Origin: a virus
Virus record (IMG/VR): IMGVR_UViG_3300033571_032600
Coordinates: 1 to 35,831 of that record
Strand: one strand, 5' to 3'
Length of the DNA stretch: 35,831 nucleotides
In this document: positions 14,098 to 22,352 of the stretch, in pieces
Layout of the letters: every line of letters begins with the position of its first letter
Numbering within the stretch: the stretch's first letter is position 1
Made by a program: the position numbers and the translations under genes
The notes under the pieces: generated by a model
What the model was told of the DNA's origin: nothing
Database searches by the model: none
The model's input: only the letters and a program-made list of their open reading frames with translations

Positions 14098-15558
14098 ATG
14101 GGCGATCACGATACGCAAGTTATTAGTGAGGCTGAATGGAAGCAGATTTGCTGTGATCTGCAAGACTATCATGCTGTATTTTATAAAATTGCAGAAATTG
14201 GTCGCCCTGCCTTCCGTACAGACATTAATACGGCTTGTGTGACTTTTGATAAAGCTGGAAGTTTTGTAAACTTCTTTTTCAATCCCAAGTTTTGGAATGA
14301 GTGCCAATACTACGAGAAGCTTTTTGTTATCTGCCATGAGGCTTTACATATTCTGTTGAATCATGGTCTGCGTTTCAAGAATCCCGATGAACGGGAAATT
14401 GCCAATGTTGCCATGGACATTGCAGTAAATCATGGCTTGCTCGACCGCTTTGGTTTTGTGCGTGATCAGATTCGCAACAACGAAAGTCTTTGCTGGGTTG
14501 ACACTGTGTTTCCCGGTGAAAAGCAGTCTAATGGGTGGCCTATTCCTGCCGATGAGAGCAGTGAATTTTACTTCCGTATGTTGAAGAAAAAACTTAAGAA
14601 CAAGAAACAGCCACAAAAGCAACCGTGGTCTCCCAGTTCTGGTGGTCAGAAGGATGATAAGAAGGGTGCCGGTCAGAAGGCAGATGACCAGCAAGGCGAT
14701 GATTCAGATGATCAAAATGATGGTGATAAGCAAGAAGGCAAAAAGTCTAAAAAGCCTGCCAAATCACCTACTTATCAAACTCTTGATGATCATGATTCAA
14801 GCTTTCCAACTATGGAAGATATTTCCAAGGAAAGTGGAGACTTTACAGATGTAATTAAAAAGCTCGATAGTGAGTTGAGCGATGATGAGAAGAAAGAAAT
14901 CGAAGGATTCTTGAAGACTCATACACCTGAACAGGTTGCAGGTCATGGCGCAGGAACTCTATGGCATATTGTTCCGGATGAAGTTTTGAATGCCAGAAAG
15001 AATAAAAAGTGGGAGAGCGTGATTACGGATTGGGTTCGCAAAGCTTTGAAAAAATGTGTCAAGCCTTCTTCTCAATGGAGCAGGCAAAATCGTCGGCACA
15101 CCATGCTCCCTAAAACTTTCATGCTGCCAAGCAAAATGGCTGTTGAAAATATGTTCATGGAAAAAGATAAAATTGCTTTGCGATTTTATTTCGATGTTAG
15201 TTATAGCTGCTGTTATTTCTGGAATAGGTTCGTGAAAGCAGCGATGTCGATTGATCCTAAAAAGTTTGATGTCACGCTTGTATCATTCGATACTTCAGTT
15301 ACTGAGATTGCCCAGAAAGACTTGGGTAATATTCAAGCTGGTGGTGGTACTTACTTTCACATTATTGAGGAGGACATACAGAATTACAAAAATACTACCG
15401 GAAAGCCACATCCTGAAGCTGTGTGGGTTCTTACTGATGGTTATGGCACTAAGGTTCATCCAGAAAAACCAGAAAACTGGTACTGGTTTTTGACAGATGG
15501 CTTTAAGGATTATGTGCCAAAAAAATCCAAAGTATTTAATCTGCAAGATTTTGAGTAA
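14098..15558 (+). CDS. DUF2201-type protein: metallopeptidase-like domain plus VWA domain
   Basis: 486 residues; GGAGG at 14088-14092. The N-terminal domain holds H-E-A-L-H (80-84) followed by L-N-H and later a D-I-A-V-N-H (107-112), a zincin-like motif as in putative metallopeptidases of the DUF2201 N-terminal family. Residues about 160-250 are a Lys/Asp/Gln-rich disordered linker. The C-terminal third is a VWA-like domain: D-V-S-Y-S (366-370, MIDAS), L-V-S-F-D-T-S, G-G-G-T-Y (MIDAS Thr) and V-L-T-D-G-Y-G. DUF2201 proteins are encoded next to MoxR ATPases in bacteria, as here. The target is unknown. The end overlaps the convergent nuclease gene by 23 nt. Confidence 0.88.
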   Translation: MGDHDTQVISEAEWKQICCDLQDYHAVFYKIAEIGRPAFRTDINTACVTFDKAGSFVNFFFNPKFWNECQYYEKLFVICHEALHILLNHGLRFKNPDEREIANVAMDIAVNHGLLDRFGFVRDQIRNNESLCWVDTVFPGEKQSNGWPIPADESSEFYFRMLKKKLKNKKQPQKQPWSPSSGGQKDDKKGAGQKADDQQGDDSDDQNDGDKQEGKKSKKPAKSPTYQTLDDHDSSFPTMEDISKESGDFTDVIKKLDSELSDDEKKEIEGFLKTHTPEQVAGHGAGTLWHIVPDEVLNARKNKKWESVITDWVRKALKKCVKPSSQWSRQNRRHTMLPKTFMLPSKMAVENMFMEKDKIALRFYFDVSYSCCYFWNRFVKAAMSIDPKKFDVTLVSFDTSVTEIAQKDLGNIQAGGGTYFHIIEEDIQNYKNTTGKPHPEAVWVLTDGYGTKVHPEKPENWYWFLTDGFKDYVPKKSKVFNLQDFE

Positions 15559-16090
15559 AGAAAAACTCATCATCAAGCTTCAATAATTCTTTGACAGGAA
15601 CACAGATCCATTCACGGTAGTTTATACTATACATATAGCTACCTTGAATGTCTGTGTTCCTTAAAAAAGCAAGCCATGGTTTTCTATCTCTTTTCCAAAT
15701 CAAAACAGGTATCTTTCCACATCTTTTACTATCATCTGTAACTTGTTGTAAAAAGGAATCCAGTTCTGTATTCCCACTTTCAAAAATATTATTTAAATCA
15801 ATCTTGTTGTATCCACCTTTTGATTCAAGCACAAACCGAAAACCTTCTGGGCAACAAATGTCCCCGGTAAGCGTTTCTTTTGCATGCTTAGGCATATTCT
15901 TTACCTGACCCCATCGATTGCCTGATCCCACGCTTCTTGAGAATGTCTTGTTTAAGTGGGCAAATCTTTCGTTTAAAATACCAACCAATTCTCTCTCTAC
16001 CCTTTTGCCCTTACGACCACCATCTACTTTTTTCTTTTTATTGCTAAATTTTTCGATATGGTATGTGTCATCTAAATCATCAAAATTCAT
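15536..16090 (-). CDS. PD-(D/E)XK nuclease, Holliday-junction-resolvase-like
   Basis: 184 residues; AAAGGAAAAAT precedes ATG 16090. Residues 26-40 (R-K-G-K-R-V-E-R-E-L-V-G-I-L-N) hold the N-terminal catalytic Glu. S-R-S-V-G-S-G-N-R follows at 51-59, then G-D-I (76-78) and E-S-K (89-91), giving the E...D...ExK signature. The S-x-G-S-G-N-R element recalls archaeal Hjc and phage RecU-like enzymes. It would cut branched DNA during recombination or packaging. It is the last gene of the recombination/nucleotide operon and overlaps the amidotransferase stop by 4 nt. Ordinary structure-specific or repair nuclease roles are also possible. Confidence 0.72.
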   Translation of the reverse strand: MNFDDLDDTYHIEKFSNKKKKVDGGRKGKRVERELVGILNERFAHLNKTFSRSVGSGNRWGQVKNMPKHAKETLTGDICCPEGFRFVLESKGGYNKIDLNNIFESGNTELDSFLQQVTDDSKRCGKIPVLIWKRDRKPWLAFLRNTDIQGSYMYSINYREWICVPVKELLKLDDEFFFTQNLAD

Positions 16091-17145
16091 ATTTTTCCTT
16101 TTATGTTATTGTTAAGATAGTTTATTTTATCATTTAATTCTTTTATTTCATTTATTGTCTTTTCATATGATGCATTATCTTGTTCCTTTTTCTGCAAAAG
16201 ATTAAGAATATTATTTTCTAATTCCTTTTGATTTTTTGCCAACAATGCTACGGATTCAAAAACAACATCTTGTTTAGATTTTTGAACAGAATTTTTTTCT
16301 ATATTAAAAGTAATATCATTAGCAGAAGATATATTGTAAAATTTATCTTTCATGTTACAATTTTCATCAGTAAAAACTGACTCGAAAATATTCATTTCAA
16401 TTTCATTTGATTTGTTATAAATTATTTCATGTATTTCATATGGTTTTATTTCTAATAAATTATCGCAATTAATAAATATTTTTTTAGTTTTTATTTTCTC
16501 TAGTGCTTCAAAAAAAATGTCTAAAGTACTGAAAAAAAATATCTGGCCAATTTGATCAATAAGATTTGCCATAAACAAAGGTCTATGTTTATTTCTAAAT
16601 AAAAACAAGCTGCGATTATTTTTTTCTATCTGTGAATATGCTATGGCAAATTGACTATTAATTGTATGGCTTAATAAAAATGACAAATTATCTACAATAG
16701 GACTATCGTGTTGTTCTAGAACTCTTAATATTATTTCTGAATCACAAGAGCTTTCTGTTTGATAAATATTTTTTAAGTAATTATATTCATCTCTAGAGAT
16801 AATTCCGTTATGTATGACAGCTTTTTTTAAATCAGTGCTTATGAATGGGTGGTTGTTTATATTGTCAGATGGTAATCCAACTCCAACCGAAGCTGCCCTG
16901 CAATGAAAAATTCCTAAATTTAAATTATTATTCCATATGTCCAAATAGTTTTTTTCATATATTAACTTAGAAGATGGTCCCGGTTGTTTATGATAATATA
17001 TCTTGTTTTGACCAAACTCGCTTACGCAATAATAGCCAGCAGCATCAACACCACGCTCTTGAGTTATATCAAAAAGAGCAGTAGTTAATTCTTTTGTTTT
17101 AACTGGATCATTGCTTGATCCTATGAATCCCAATAATCCGCACAT
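16087..17145 (-). CDS. Stand-alone class II glutamine amidotransferase (GlmS-type glutaminase) with coiled-coil tail
   Basis: 352 residues. M-C-G-L-L-G begins with the nucleophile Cys2, exposed after Met removal. GlmS-type glutaminase landmarks follow: R-G-V-D-A-A-G (31-37), H-C-R-A-A-S (81-86), H-N-G-I-I (112-116) and S-C-D-S-E (133-137). The glutaminase domain ends near residue 230. There is no SIS, PurF or AsnB domain after it, only about 60 residues of unknown sequence and a Lys/Glu/Asn-rich coiled coil (about 295-352). It would release ammonia from glutamine and pass it to a partner. The start lies 3 nt after the stop of the Pro-rich gene, without a ribosome site of its own. Which acceptor is aminated is not visible. 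Confidence 0.85.
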   Translation of the reverse strand: MCGLLGFIGSSNDPVKTKELTTALFDITQERGVDAAGYYCVSEFGQNKIYYHKQPGPSSKLIYEKNYLDIWNNNLNLGIFHCRAASVGVGLPSDNINNHPFISTDLKKAVIHNGIISRDEYNYLKNIYQTESSCDSEIILRVLEQHDSPIVDNLSFLLSHTINSQFAIAYSQIEKNNRSLFLFRNKHRPLFMANLIDQIGQIFFFSTLDIFFEALEKIKTKKIFINCDNLLEIKPYEIHEIIYNKSNEIEMNIFESVFTDENCNMKDKFYNISSANDITFNIEKNSVQKSKQDVVFESVALLAKNQKELENNILNLLQKKEQDNASYEKTINEIKELNDKINYLNNNIKGKI

Positions 17146-17148
17146 ATG

Positions 17149-17673
17149 TTATTGTAGTGGAGGTGCACCTATTGGAGCAGTAGGTTTAGCTGGTGGATTT
17201 ACGCTAAAGCCAGACATGCCTTCTGGACCTGTTTCTGGGGCCGTAGGAGGCATAATATTGCTTGGTGGTATCTCTGGTTTGTTTGCTGCATCTTGTCTTT
17301 GAACACCAAGATCATTAACAGGAACATTCATATTCTTAAGTATGTTTTGTATTTCTACAACGCTTGAAGCAATAGTATCTTCTAAATTGTCGTTATCAGA
17401 TAATGCTTTAGCTAAAGCCACACCTACTTTTTGCATACCTTTTAAAAATTTTAAATCATCATCTAGCCAATGGCCGCCTAATAGACTCCGGATTTGATTT
17501 ACGATCTTATCTGTAAATCTAACCAGATTCTTAGTACCGATCTTCTTGGCTTCGTCCTGTATTTCTTGTAGAGATGTAAGTATTTCACTTATCTCTTTTC
17601 CAAGAAATGCACGATTCTCCTTAAAAATGAATGATTTAAAATCTAAATCAATATGTGAATATTCATTGATCAT
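17149..17673 (-). CDS. Unknown helical protein with Pro-rich tail
   Basis: 174 residues. The start overlaps the CTP synthase stop (ATGA), so it is translationally coupled. Residues 1-110 are helical (E-I-S-E-I-L-T-S-L-Q-E-I-Q-D, L-K-F-L-K-G-M-Q-K-V-G), while 125-174 are Pro/Gly/Ala-rich and disordered, ending A-P-I-G-A-P-P-L-Q. Similar low-complexity tails occur in the proteins at 941 and 25770. No motif; the position between a synthase and a glutaminase is suggestive of a linker or structural role but proves nothing. Confidence 0.65.
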   Translation of the reverse strand: MINEYSHIDLDFKSFIFKENRAFLGKEISEILTSLQEIQDEAKKIGTKNLVRFTDKIVNQIRSLLGGHWLDDDLKFLKGMQKVGVALAKALSDNDNLEDTIASSVVEIQNILKNMNVPVNDLGVQRQDAANKPEIPPSNIMPPTAPETGPEGMSGFSVNPPAKPTAPIGAPPLQ

Positions 17674-19307
17674 ACACTATCTATGCTTTCATTCTTTCTC
17701 TTTGCTGAATTTTCTATCAATCCAACGAACAAAGGGGAAGCATTTTGTAACCTTGATTTAAACTCAGGATGTGCTTGCGTACCAATAAAAAATGGATGTA
17801 TTTCCTTGTCTAGCTCCATTATTTCAATCAAATTGCTGTCAGGATTTCTGCCAACAACCCGCAAACCTTTAGATTCAAATTCTGGCATGCTAACAAGATC
17901 GTTGTTGACCTCGTAGCGATGCCGATGTCTTTCATAAATGGTTTTTTTCTTATAGTATTCGTATGATACAGAATCTTTGCTTAGCTCACATGCATATGAA
18001 CCAAGGCGCATAGTGCCACTTTTCTTAACAATCTTTTCCTGTCCCGGTATGTAATGAACTACAGGATACTTGGTATTAATATTAAATTCTTCACTTGTAG
18101 CATCTTCCCATCCAATATGTCTGGCAAATTCTATAACAGCACATTGAAGTCCCAAGCAAATGCCTAAAAATGGAATCTTTTTCTCTCTTACATATTTAAT
18201 TCCTTTTATTTTGCCCTCAACACCTCTTACATCAAAGCCACCGGGCACAATCATTCCATCGATGTTTTCAAAAAGCTTGTTTAAACATTTATTGTCTTTA
18301 CAAGCTTCGACTTCGTCAGCATTGATCCAAACAATTTCAGCTTTGACATTCTTAGCAACAGCTGCATGGAAAATAGCTTCCTTCAAACTAAGATATGCTT
18401 CATCGCAATTGTCATATTTGTTGAGAACAGCAATTCTGACAGTAGTCAGGTCTTCATTGCCAATATATTTTTCTACCAAGTCACGGTATTTATGAATTCT
18501 TACTCCATTGCGGGTAAGATGGAACTTATCAATAATCAGATCATCAACATGTCTATTGTAAAACTCAATAGGTACCTGATATACAGATTTTACATCTGGA
18601 GCTTCAAACACTGCGCTTTTAGGAACATTTGTAAGATTGGATATTTTTTCCATAATAGGCGCTGGTATAGGCCTATCTGTTCGGCAGAATAATATTTCAG
18701 GTTGCAACCCGGAACTCTGCATGCCTTGAACAGCCTGCTGGAACGGCTTGGTCTTAAACTCTTTGATAGTTGGTATCCACAGGACAGGAGCTACCAAAGA
18801 AATAATTACATCGTTCCAATTCTTTTGTTTGAACTGCCGAATCGCTTCTAAAAATGGATAAGATTCTGAATCACCAACTGTTCCACCTATTTCAACCAAA
18901 ACAATATCTGCATCTTTTCCTAATTCCAAAAGCCTGTTTATTATTTTGTCAGTAACATGTGGGACAATTTGAACAGTTTGGCCAAGGTACTTGCCCTGAT
19001 CTTGCTCTTCAATTATTTCTTTGTATACAGTTCCAGAAGTAAGGATATTTTTAGAACTAACCTGACAGTTGATAATTCTTTCGTATGTTCCAAGATCAAG
19101 ATCCGTTTCGGATCCATCGTCGCACAGAAATACCTCTCCATGCTCTCTTGGTGCTAGAACACCAGCATTCGTATTCAAATAAGGATCAAACTTAATAGGG
19201 ACAATTTTAAGGCCTCTCATGGCCAAAAGTAATCCTAAGCTTGCGATGCTGACACCTTTTCCGGTGCCACTAATAACGCCACCACAAACAACAATGTACT
19301 TGGCCAT
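17670..19307 (-). CDS. pyrG: CTP synthase, full length
   Basis: 545 residues, the same length as the E. coli enzyme. AGGAAG lies before ATG 19307. The synthetase domain has S-G-T-G-K-G (13-18), K-F-D-P-Y-L-N (39-45), H-G-E-V-F (56-60) and E-T-D-L-D-L-G (67-73). The class I glutaminase domain has the nucleophile elbow G-I-C-L-G (Cys384) and H513/E515 of the triad in Q-A-H-P-E-F. All key residues look intact, so it should convert UTP, ATP and glutamine to CTP. It precedes two coupled genes and follows the RNR genes, a nucleotide supply block. A TATAAT-like box (minus strand, 19348-19343) and AATAAATA (19377-19370) lie upstream as possible promoters. Confidence 0.96.
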   Translation of the reverse strand: MAKYIVVCGGVISGTGKGVSIASLGLLLAMRGLKIVPIKFDPYLNTNAGVLAPREHGEVFLCDDGSETDLDLGTYERIINCQVSSKNILTSGTVYKEIIEEQDQGKYLGQTVQIVPHVTDKIINRLLELGKDADIVLVEIGGTVGDSESYPFLEAIRQFKQKNWNDVIISLVAPVLWIPTIKEFKTKPFQQAVQGMQSSGLQPEILFCRTDRPIPAPIMEKISNLTNVPKSAVFEAPDVKSVYQVPIEFYNRHVDDLIIDKFHLTRNGVRIHKYRDLVEKYIGNEDLTTVRIAVLNKYDNCDEAYLSLKEAIFHAAVAKNVKAEIVWINADEVEACKDNKCLNKLFENIDGMIVPGGFDVRGVEGKIKGIKYVREKKIPFLGICLGLQCAVIEFARHIGWEDATSEEFNINTKYPVVHYIPGQEKIVKKSGTMRLGSYACELSKDSVSYEYYKKKTIYERHRHRYEVNNDLVSMPEFESKGLRVVGRNPDSNLIEIMELDKEIHPFFIGTQAHPEFKSRLQNASPLFVGLIENSAKRKNESIDSV

Positions 19308-19392
19308 TTTTTCTTCCTGTGACTTTGGTTCTTAATATACATATTATAAAAAACAAATCAAATAAGTTTTATTTATTGAATTAAGTGAGTGT

Positions 19393-19647
19393 TCATTCAA
19401 CGAATTGATTAAGTTCCTCAAAAAACATGCATCCTTGGTGTTCAAATGTCAAAAGGCCTTTTCTGGGGCTTTGGTGATTAATACACACTCCCCAATCGTT
19501 TCCTAAATCACCTTTCAATGGCATAAAAAACTTACAGTCACATGAACAGTCTGGGCCATAATTCTGCTCCCTATCCCTATCGCCAAACGGCTTAAAATCC
19601 GATGGCATACGGATCAAAGCTAAATGTAATTTTTTCTGAGTATCCAC
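19393..19647 (-). CDS. Small conserved-looking Cys-rich protein
   Basis: 84 residues if started at GTG 19647 (TAGGTTG upstream, within the end of nrdA); an internal ATG at residue 14 is the alternative. It has C-S-C-D-C at 34-38, W-G-V-C near 52-55 and H-Q-G-C near 70-73, with the phrases G-D-L-G-N-D-W-G-V-C and R-K-G-L-L-T-F-E-H-Q-G-C. These look like a metal-binding fold. I recall bacterial proteins with the same phrases but cannot name their function. It follows nrdA by 9 nt, so a redox or metal role linked to RNR is a guess. Confidence 0.65.
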   Translation of the reverse strand: MDTQKKLHLALIRMPSDFKPFGDRDREQNYGPDCSCDCKFFMPLKGDLGNDWGVCINHQSPRKGLLTFEHQGCMFFEELNQFVE

Positions 19648-19656
19648 GATTACAAC

Positions 19657-21303
19657 CTAGCTTTCGCATGAGGTGCAGGTCAGAATTGATCTTGCAAAGT
19701 TTTGGGCAGCGTTTACGGAAATTTGATAATACAAACCCTTAATGCCCATTTTCCATCCTTCAATAATTAAGGAATTTACATCCTTTGTTGGAATAGATGG
19801 ATGAATCATAAGGTTAAGGCTTTGCCCTTGGTCAATATATTTTTGTCTCTGTGCTGCCTGAATTACGATCTCTTTAGGACTAATTTCAGCAAATGTCTTG
19901 AAAACATTCTTTTCTTCTTCAGTAAGAAAATCTAAATGTTGAACACTGCCACCATTCATAAGAATGCTTTTCCATACCTCTTCGGTATCTTTACCCTTAG
20001 CTTTCAAAAGCTTTTCAAGCTCTGCATTCTTGATTGTAAATTTACCTTTTTGAAGATCTTTAATGTAGTAATTGGTCCTATGAGGTTCAATTCCTTCCGA
20101 AACCTGACCAAGAATAAATGCAGAAGACTTTGTTGGGGCAATGGCTAGGAGCGTTGTGTTCCTTCTGCCATATCCTTTGCAAACTTCAGGCTCACCATAT
20201 TCTTCTGCTAATTTTGCGCTAGCTTTATAGGCAGCGTCTTTAATGTTCTTTGCAATTTGAGTGTTATGGAACTTTGCTTCCATACTTTCCCAAGGGATCA
20301 TCTTGCTCTGAAGATAGCTGTGCCAGCCAAGCCAGCCAACACCCAATGCACGATGCCTTTCGGCAAAGCGAACAGCCCTTTCCATGAACTTAATGTTTTT
20401 AGCTTTTTGAATAAACTCTGTCATTACAGCATCAAGAAGATATACAAGAAGTTCTACTGCATCAGTGTCTTTCCATTCATCATAGTAAAGAATATTCATA
20501 CTACTTAAGTCACATACAAACGACTCTTCTTCGTTATCAGCTAAATAGATCTCATTGCAAAGATTGGAATGTGTAATTTTCATTCCTTTTTCTTTGTAAC
20601 AATCAACAGTATTGTTGTTTGCATTGTCTATAAATGAAATATATGGATATCCAAAGTTTGCTCTCATTTCTAGAACTTTTGCCCATACTTTTCTTTTTTC
20701 AGCATCTCCATCAATCATGGCTTGCAACCAATAATCTGGAACGCAAACACCAAATGAAAGATCCTGAATAGGAAATCCTTCGGTTCTGATTTGAAGAAAT
20801 TCCATGATATCTGCGTGATCTATTGGCAAATAGGCTGCAAAGTTGCCTCTTCTGGTGCTTCCTTGACTGACTATTTGGATTAAATTTTCAAACGCCTGCA
20901 TGAAATGCACAGAACCGGAGCTTGTTCCGTTGTTCTTGATCTCTGCTCCTCTGGGCCGTAGGTTCCCGAATGTTGCAGATGTTCCTCCACCATATTTGGT
21001 CATCATGGCGACTTCTGCCCATGTGTAGGCAATAGACTCCATGCTGTCGCTTATGGTTGATCCAAAGCAAGATATTGGCAATCCTCTGTCATTGCCAAAA
21101 TTAGTCCATATAGGAGTTGATAGGCTGTACCAGCCCTTCTGAAAGTTCTCTTTAAATCTAGCTGCGAATCCGGGCTTATTTAAAAACCTTTCAGCGGTAT
21201 TGCAAATTTCATCAACTCGTTGATCAACGGTCTGTCCGTTAACCAAATAATCTCTCTCAAGAAAGATTTGAGAGAGTTCAGTTAGCCATCTGTAGTTGTT
21301 CAT
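19657..21303 (-). CDS. nrdA: Ribonucleotide reductase large subunit, class I, no ATP cone
   Basis: 548 residues, against about 750-760 for E. coli or T4 NrdA. Its start shares a base with the nrdB stop (TAATG). Radical and redox residues are all present: I-S-C-F-G (first redox Cys), S-N-L-C-N-E-I (Asn, thiyl Cys, Glu), V-C-D-L-S-S-M-N (second redox Cys), G-L-Y-Y-Q (tyrosine pair of the radical path) and C-T-S-C at the C-terminus for reduction by glutaredoxin/thioredoxin. The ATP-cone regulatory domain is missing, so dATP inhibition through the cone is lost. Specificity-site loops such as G-G-G-T-S-A-T-F-G are present. It makes dNDPs with NrdB. Confidence 0.95.
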   Translation of the reverse strand: MNNYRWLTELSQIFLERDYLVNGQTVDQRVDEICNTAERFLNKPGFAARFKENFQKGWYSLSTPIWTNFGNDRGLPISCFGSTISDSMESIAYTWAEVAMMTKYGGGTSATFGNLRPRGAEIKNNGTSSGSVHFMQAFENLIQIVSQGSTRRGNFAAYLPIDHADIMEFLQIRTEGFPIQDLSFGVCVPDYWLQAMIDGDAEKRKVWAKVLEMRANFGYPYISFIDNANNNTVDCYKEKGMKITHSNLCNEIYLADNEEESFVCDLSSMNILYYDEWKDTDAVELLVYLLDAVMTEFIQKAKNIKFMERAVRFAERHRALGVGWLGWHSYLQSKMIPWESMEAKFHNTQIAKNIKDAAYKASAKLAEEYGEPEVCKGYGRRNTTLLAIAPTKSSAFILGQVSEGIEPHRTNYYIKDLQKGKFTIKNAELEKLLKAKGKDTEEVWKSILMNGGSVQHLDFLTEEEKNVFKTFAEISPKEIVIQAAQRQKYIDQGQSLNLMIHPSIPTKDVNSLIIEGWKMGIKGLYYQISVNAAQNFARSILTCTSCES

Positions 21304-22289
21304 TAAAACAAATCCTCTGCTGTTGTAGGTTTAACTTTCTTTGAATAGGTCACTGGTTTCTTGTGGAAAAAGTCTGTATTAACTTCCGCATGAATTTCGT
21401 CATCAAACCATTTTAACTCAGCTACCGCACCTTGGTCAGCTTCAAAAACTTTTTGACCACCAATCATTTCTAAACTTTCATTGAATCTATGCTTGATATA
21501 CTCTTTAATTACTTCCTTTTTGATAAAAGGAAGCTCTCCAGCTTCAAAAATCCAATCAATAATTTTTTCTTCTGCTTCGTATGCTTTTTTGCAAGCACGG
21601 TACAATTTTTCATAAAACTCACTATTAAACCATTCAGGAAATTCTTTTTGAATTTGTTTTATGACAAAAACACCAAGAAGAGCATGTAAAGTTTCTTCTT
21701 TTTGTGTAGCTTGTACGACATTGTCAATATCTTTTAAACAATTCATATATTTGTTGAATGACTTAATAATTACAAACTGTGAAAACAAGCTTACATTTTC
21801 AATAAAAATTGAAAATAATGTAAGTGTAAGCGTGTAATTTTCATTACTGTTATCGGAAGCTCCTTTAAGATATTTTGTAAGATAATCAACTCTACCTTGA
21901 ATAACAGGATTTTGTAATAGTTGATCAAACTCATTATTCATTCCAAGAATTTCTAGAAGATGAGAATAAGCATCTGAATGGCGTACTTCAGATTCACCGA
22001 AAGTAACACCTACCTGATCAAATTCAGCTTTTGGAAACCTTTCTCCAAGTTTGGTCCAGAACTTTTTTACTGATATCTCTATTTGAGAAATAGCCAACAT
22101 GGCGTTCTTTAAAATACTTTTTTCAACAGCAGATAGCCTGACATTGAAGTCTTGAATATCTCCTATGAAGTTCCATTCACTAACAAGCCAATAGCTGTGA
22201 TTTATTGCATTTTTATATTCAATAACTTCTGGATATTCAAAAGGTTTGAAGGCTACTCTTTTTTCAAAAATATTTCTTTTTGATGACAT
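21303..22289 (-). CDS. nrdB: Ribonucleotide reductase small subunit, tyrosyl-radical type
   Basis: 328 residues from ATG 22289, chosen because AGAGG sits 6 nt before it; an upstream TTG frame to 22349 lacks a ribosome site. The di-iron and radical residues read E-V-R-H-S-D-A-Y, matching E115-x-x-H118-x-x-x-Y122 of E. coli R2. An I-E-I-S helix 30 residues earlier gives the first carboxylate and K-E-E-T-L-H gives the later Glu and His. The C-terminus (P-T-T-A-E-D-L-F) is the tail that docks in NrdA. It lies 63 nt after gp46 and is coupled to nrdA. Confidence 0.95.
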   Translation of the reverse strand: MSSKRNIFEKRVAFKPFEYPEVIEYKNAINHSYWLVSEWNFIGDIQDFNVRLSAVEKSILKNAMLAISQIEISVKKFWTKLGERFPKAEFDQVGVTFGESEVRHSDAYSHLLEILGMNNEFDQLLQNPVIQGRVDYLTKYLKGASDNSNENYTLTLTLFSIFIENVSLFSQFVIIKSFNKYMNCLKDIDNVVQATQKEETLHALLGVFVIKQIQKEFPEWFNSEFYEKLYRACKKAYEAEEKIIDWIFEAGELPFIKKEVIKEYIKHRFNESLEMIGGQKVFEADQGAVAELKWFDDEIHAEVNTDFFHKKPVTYSKKVKPTTAEDLF

Positions 22290-22352
22290 ATGAAACCTCT
22301 TGTATTGTTTTGGGAATTTATCTATGTGTGAGTTTGTAATTTTACACAAAAA

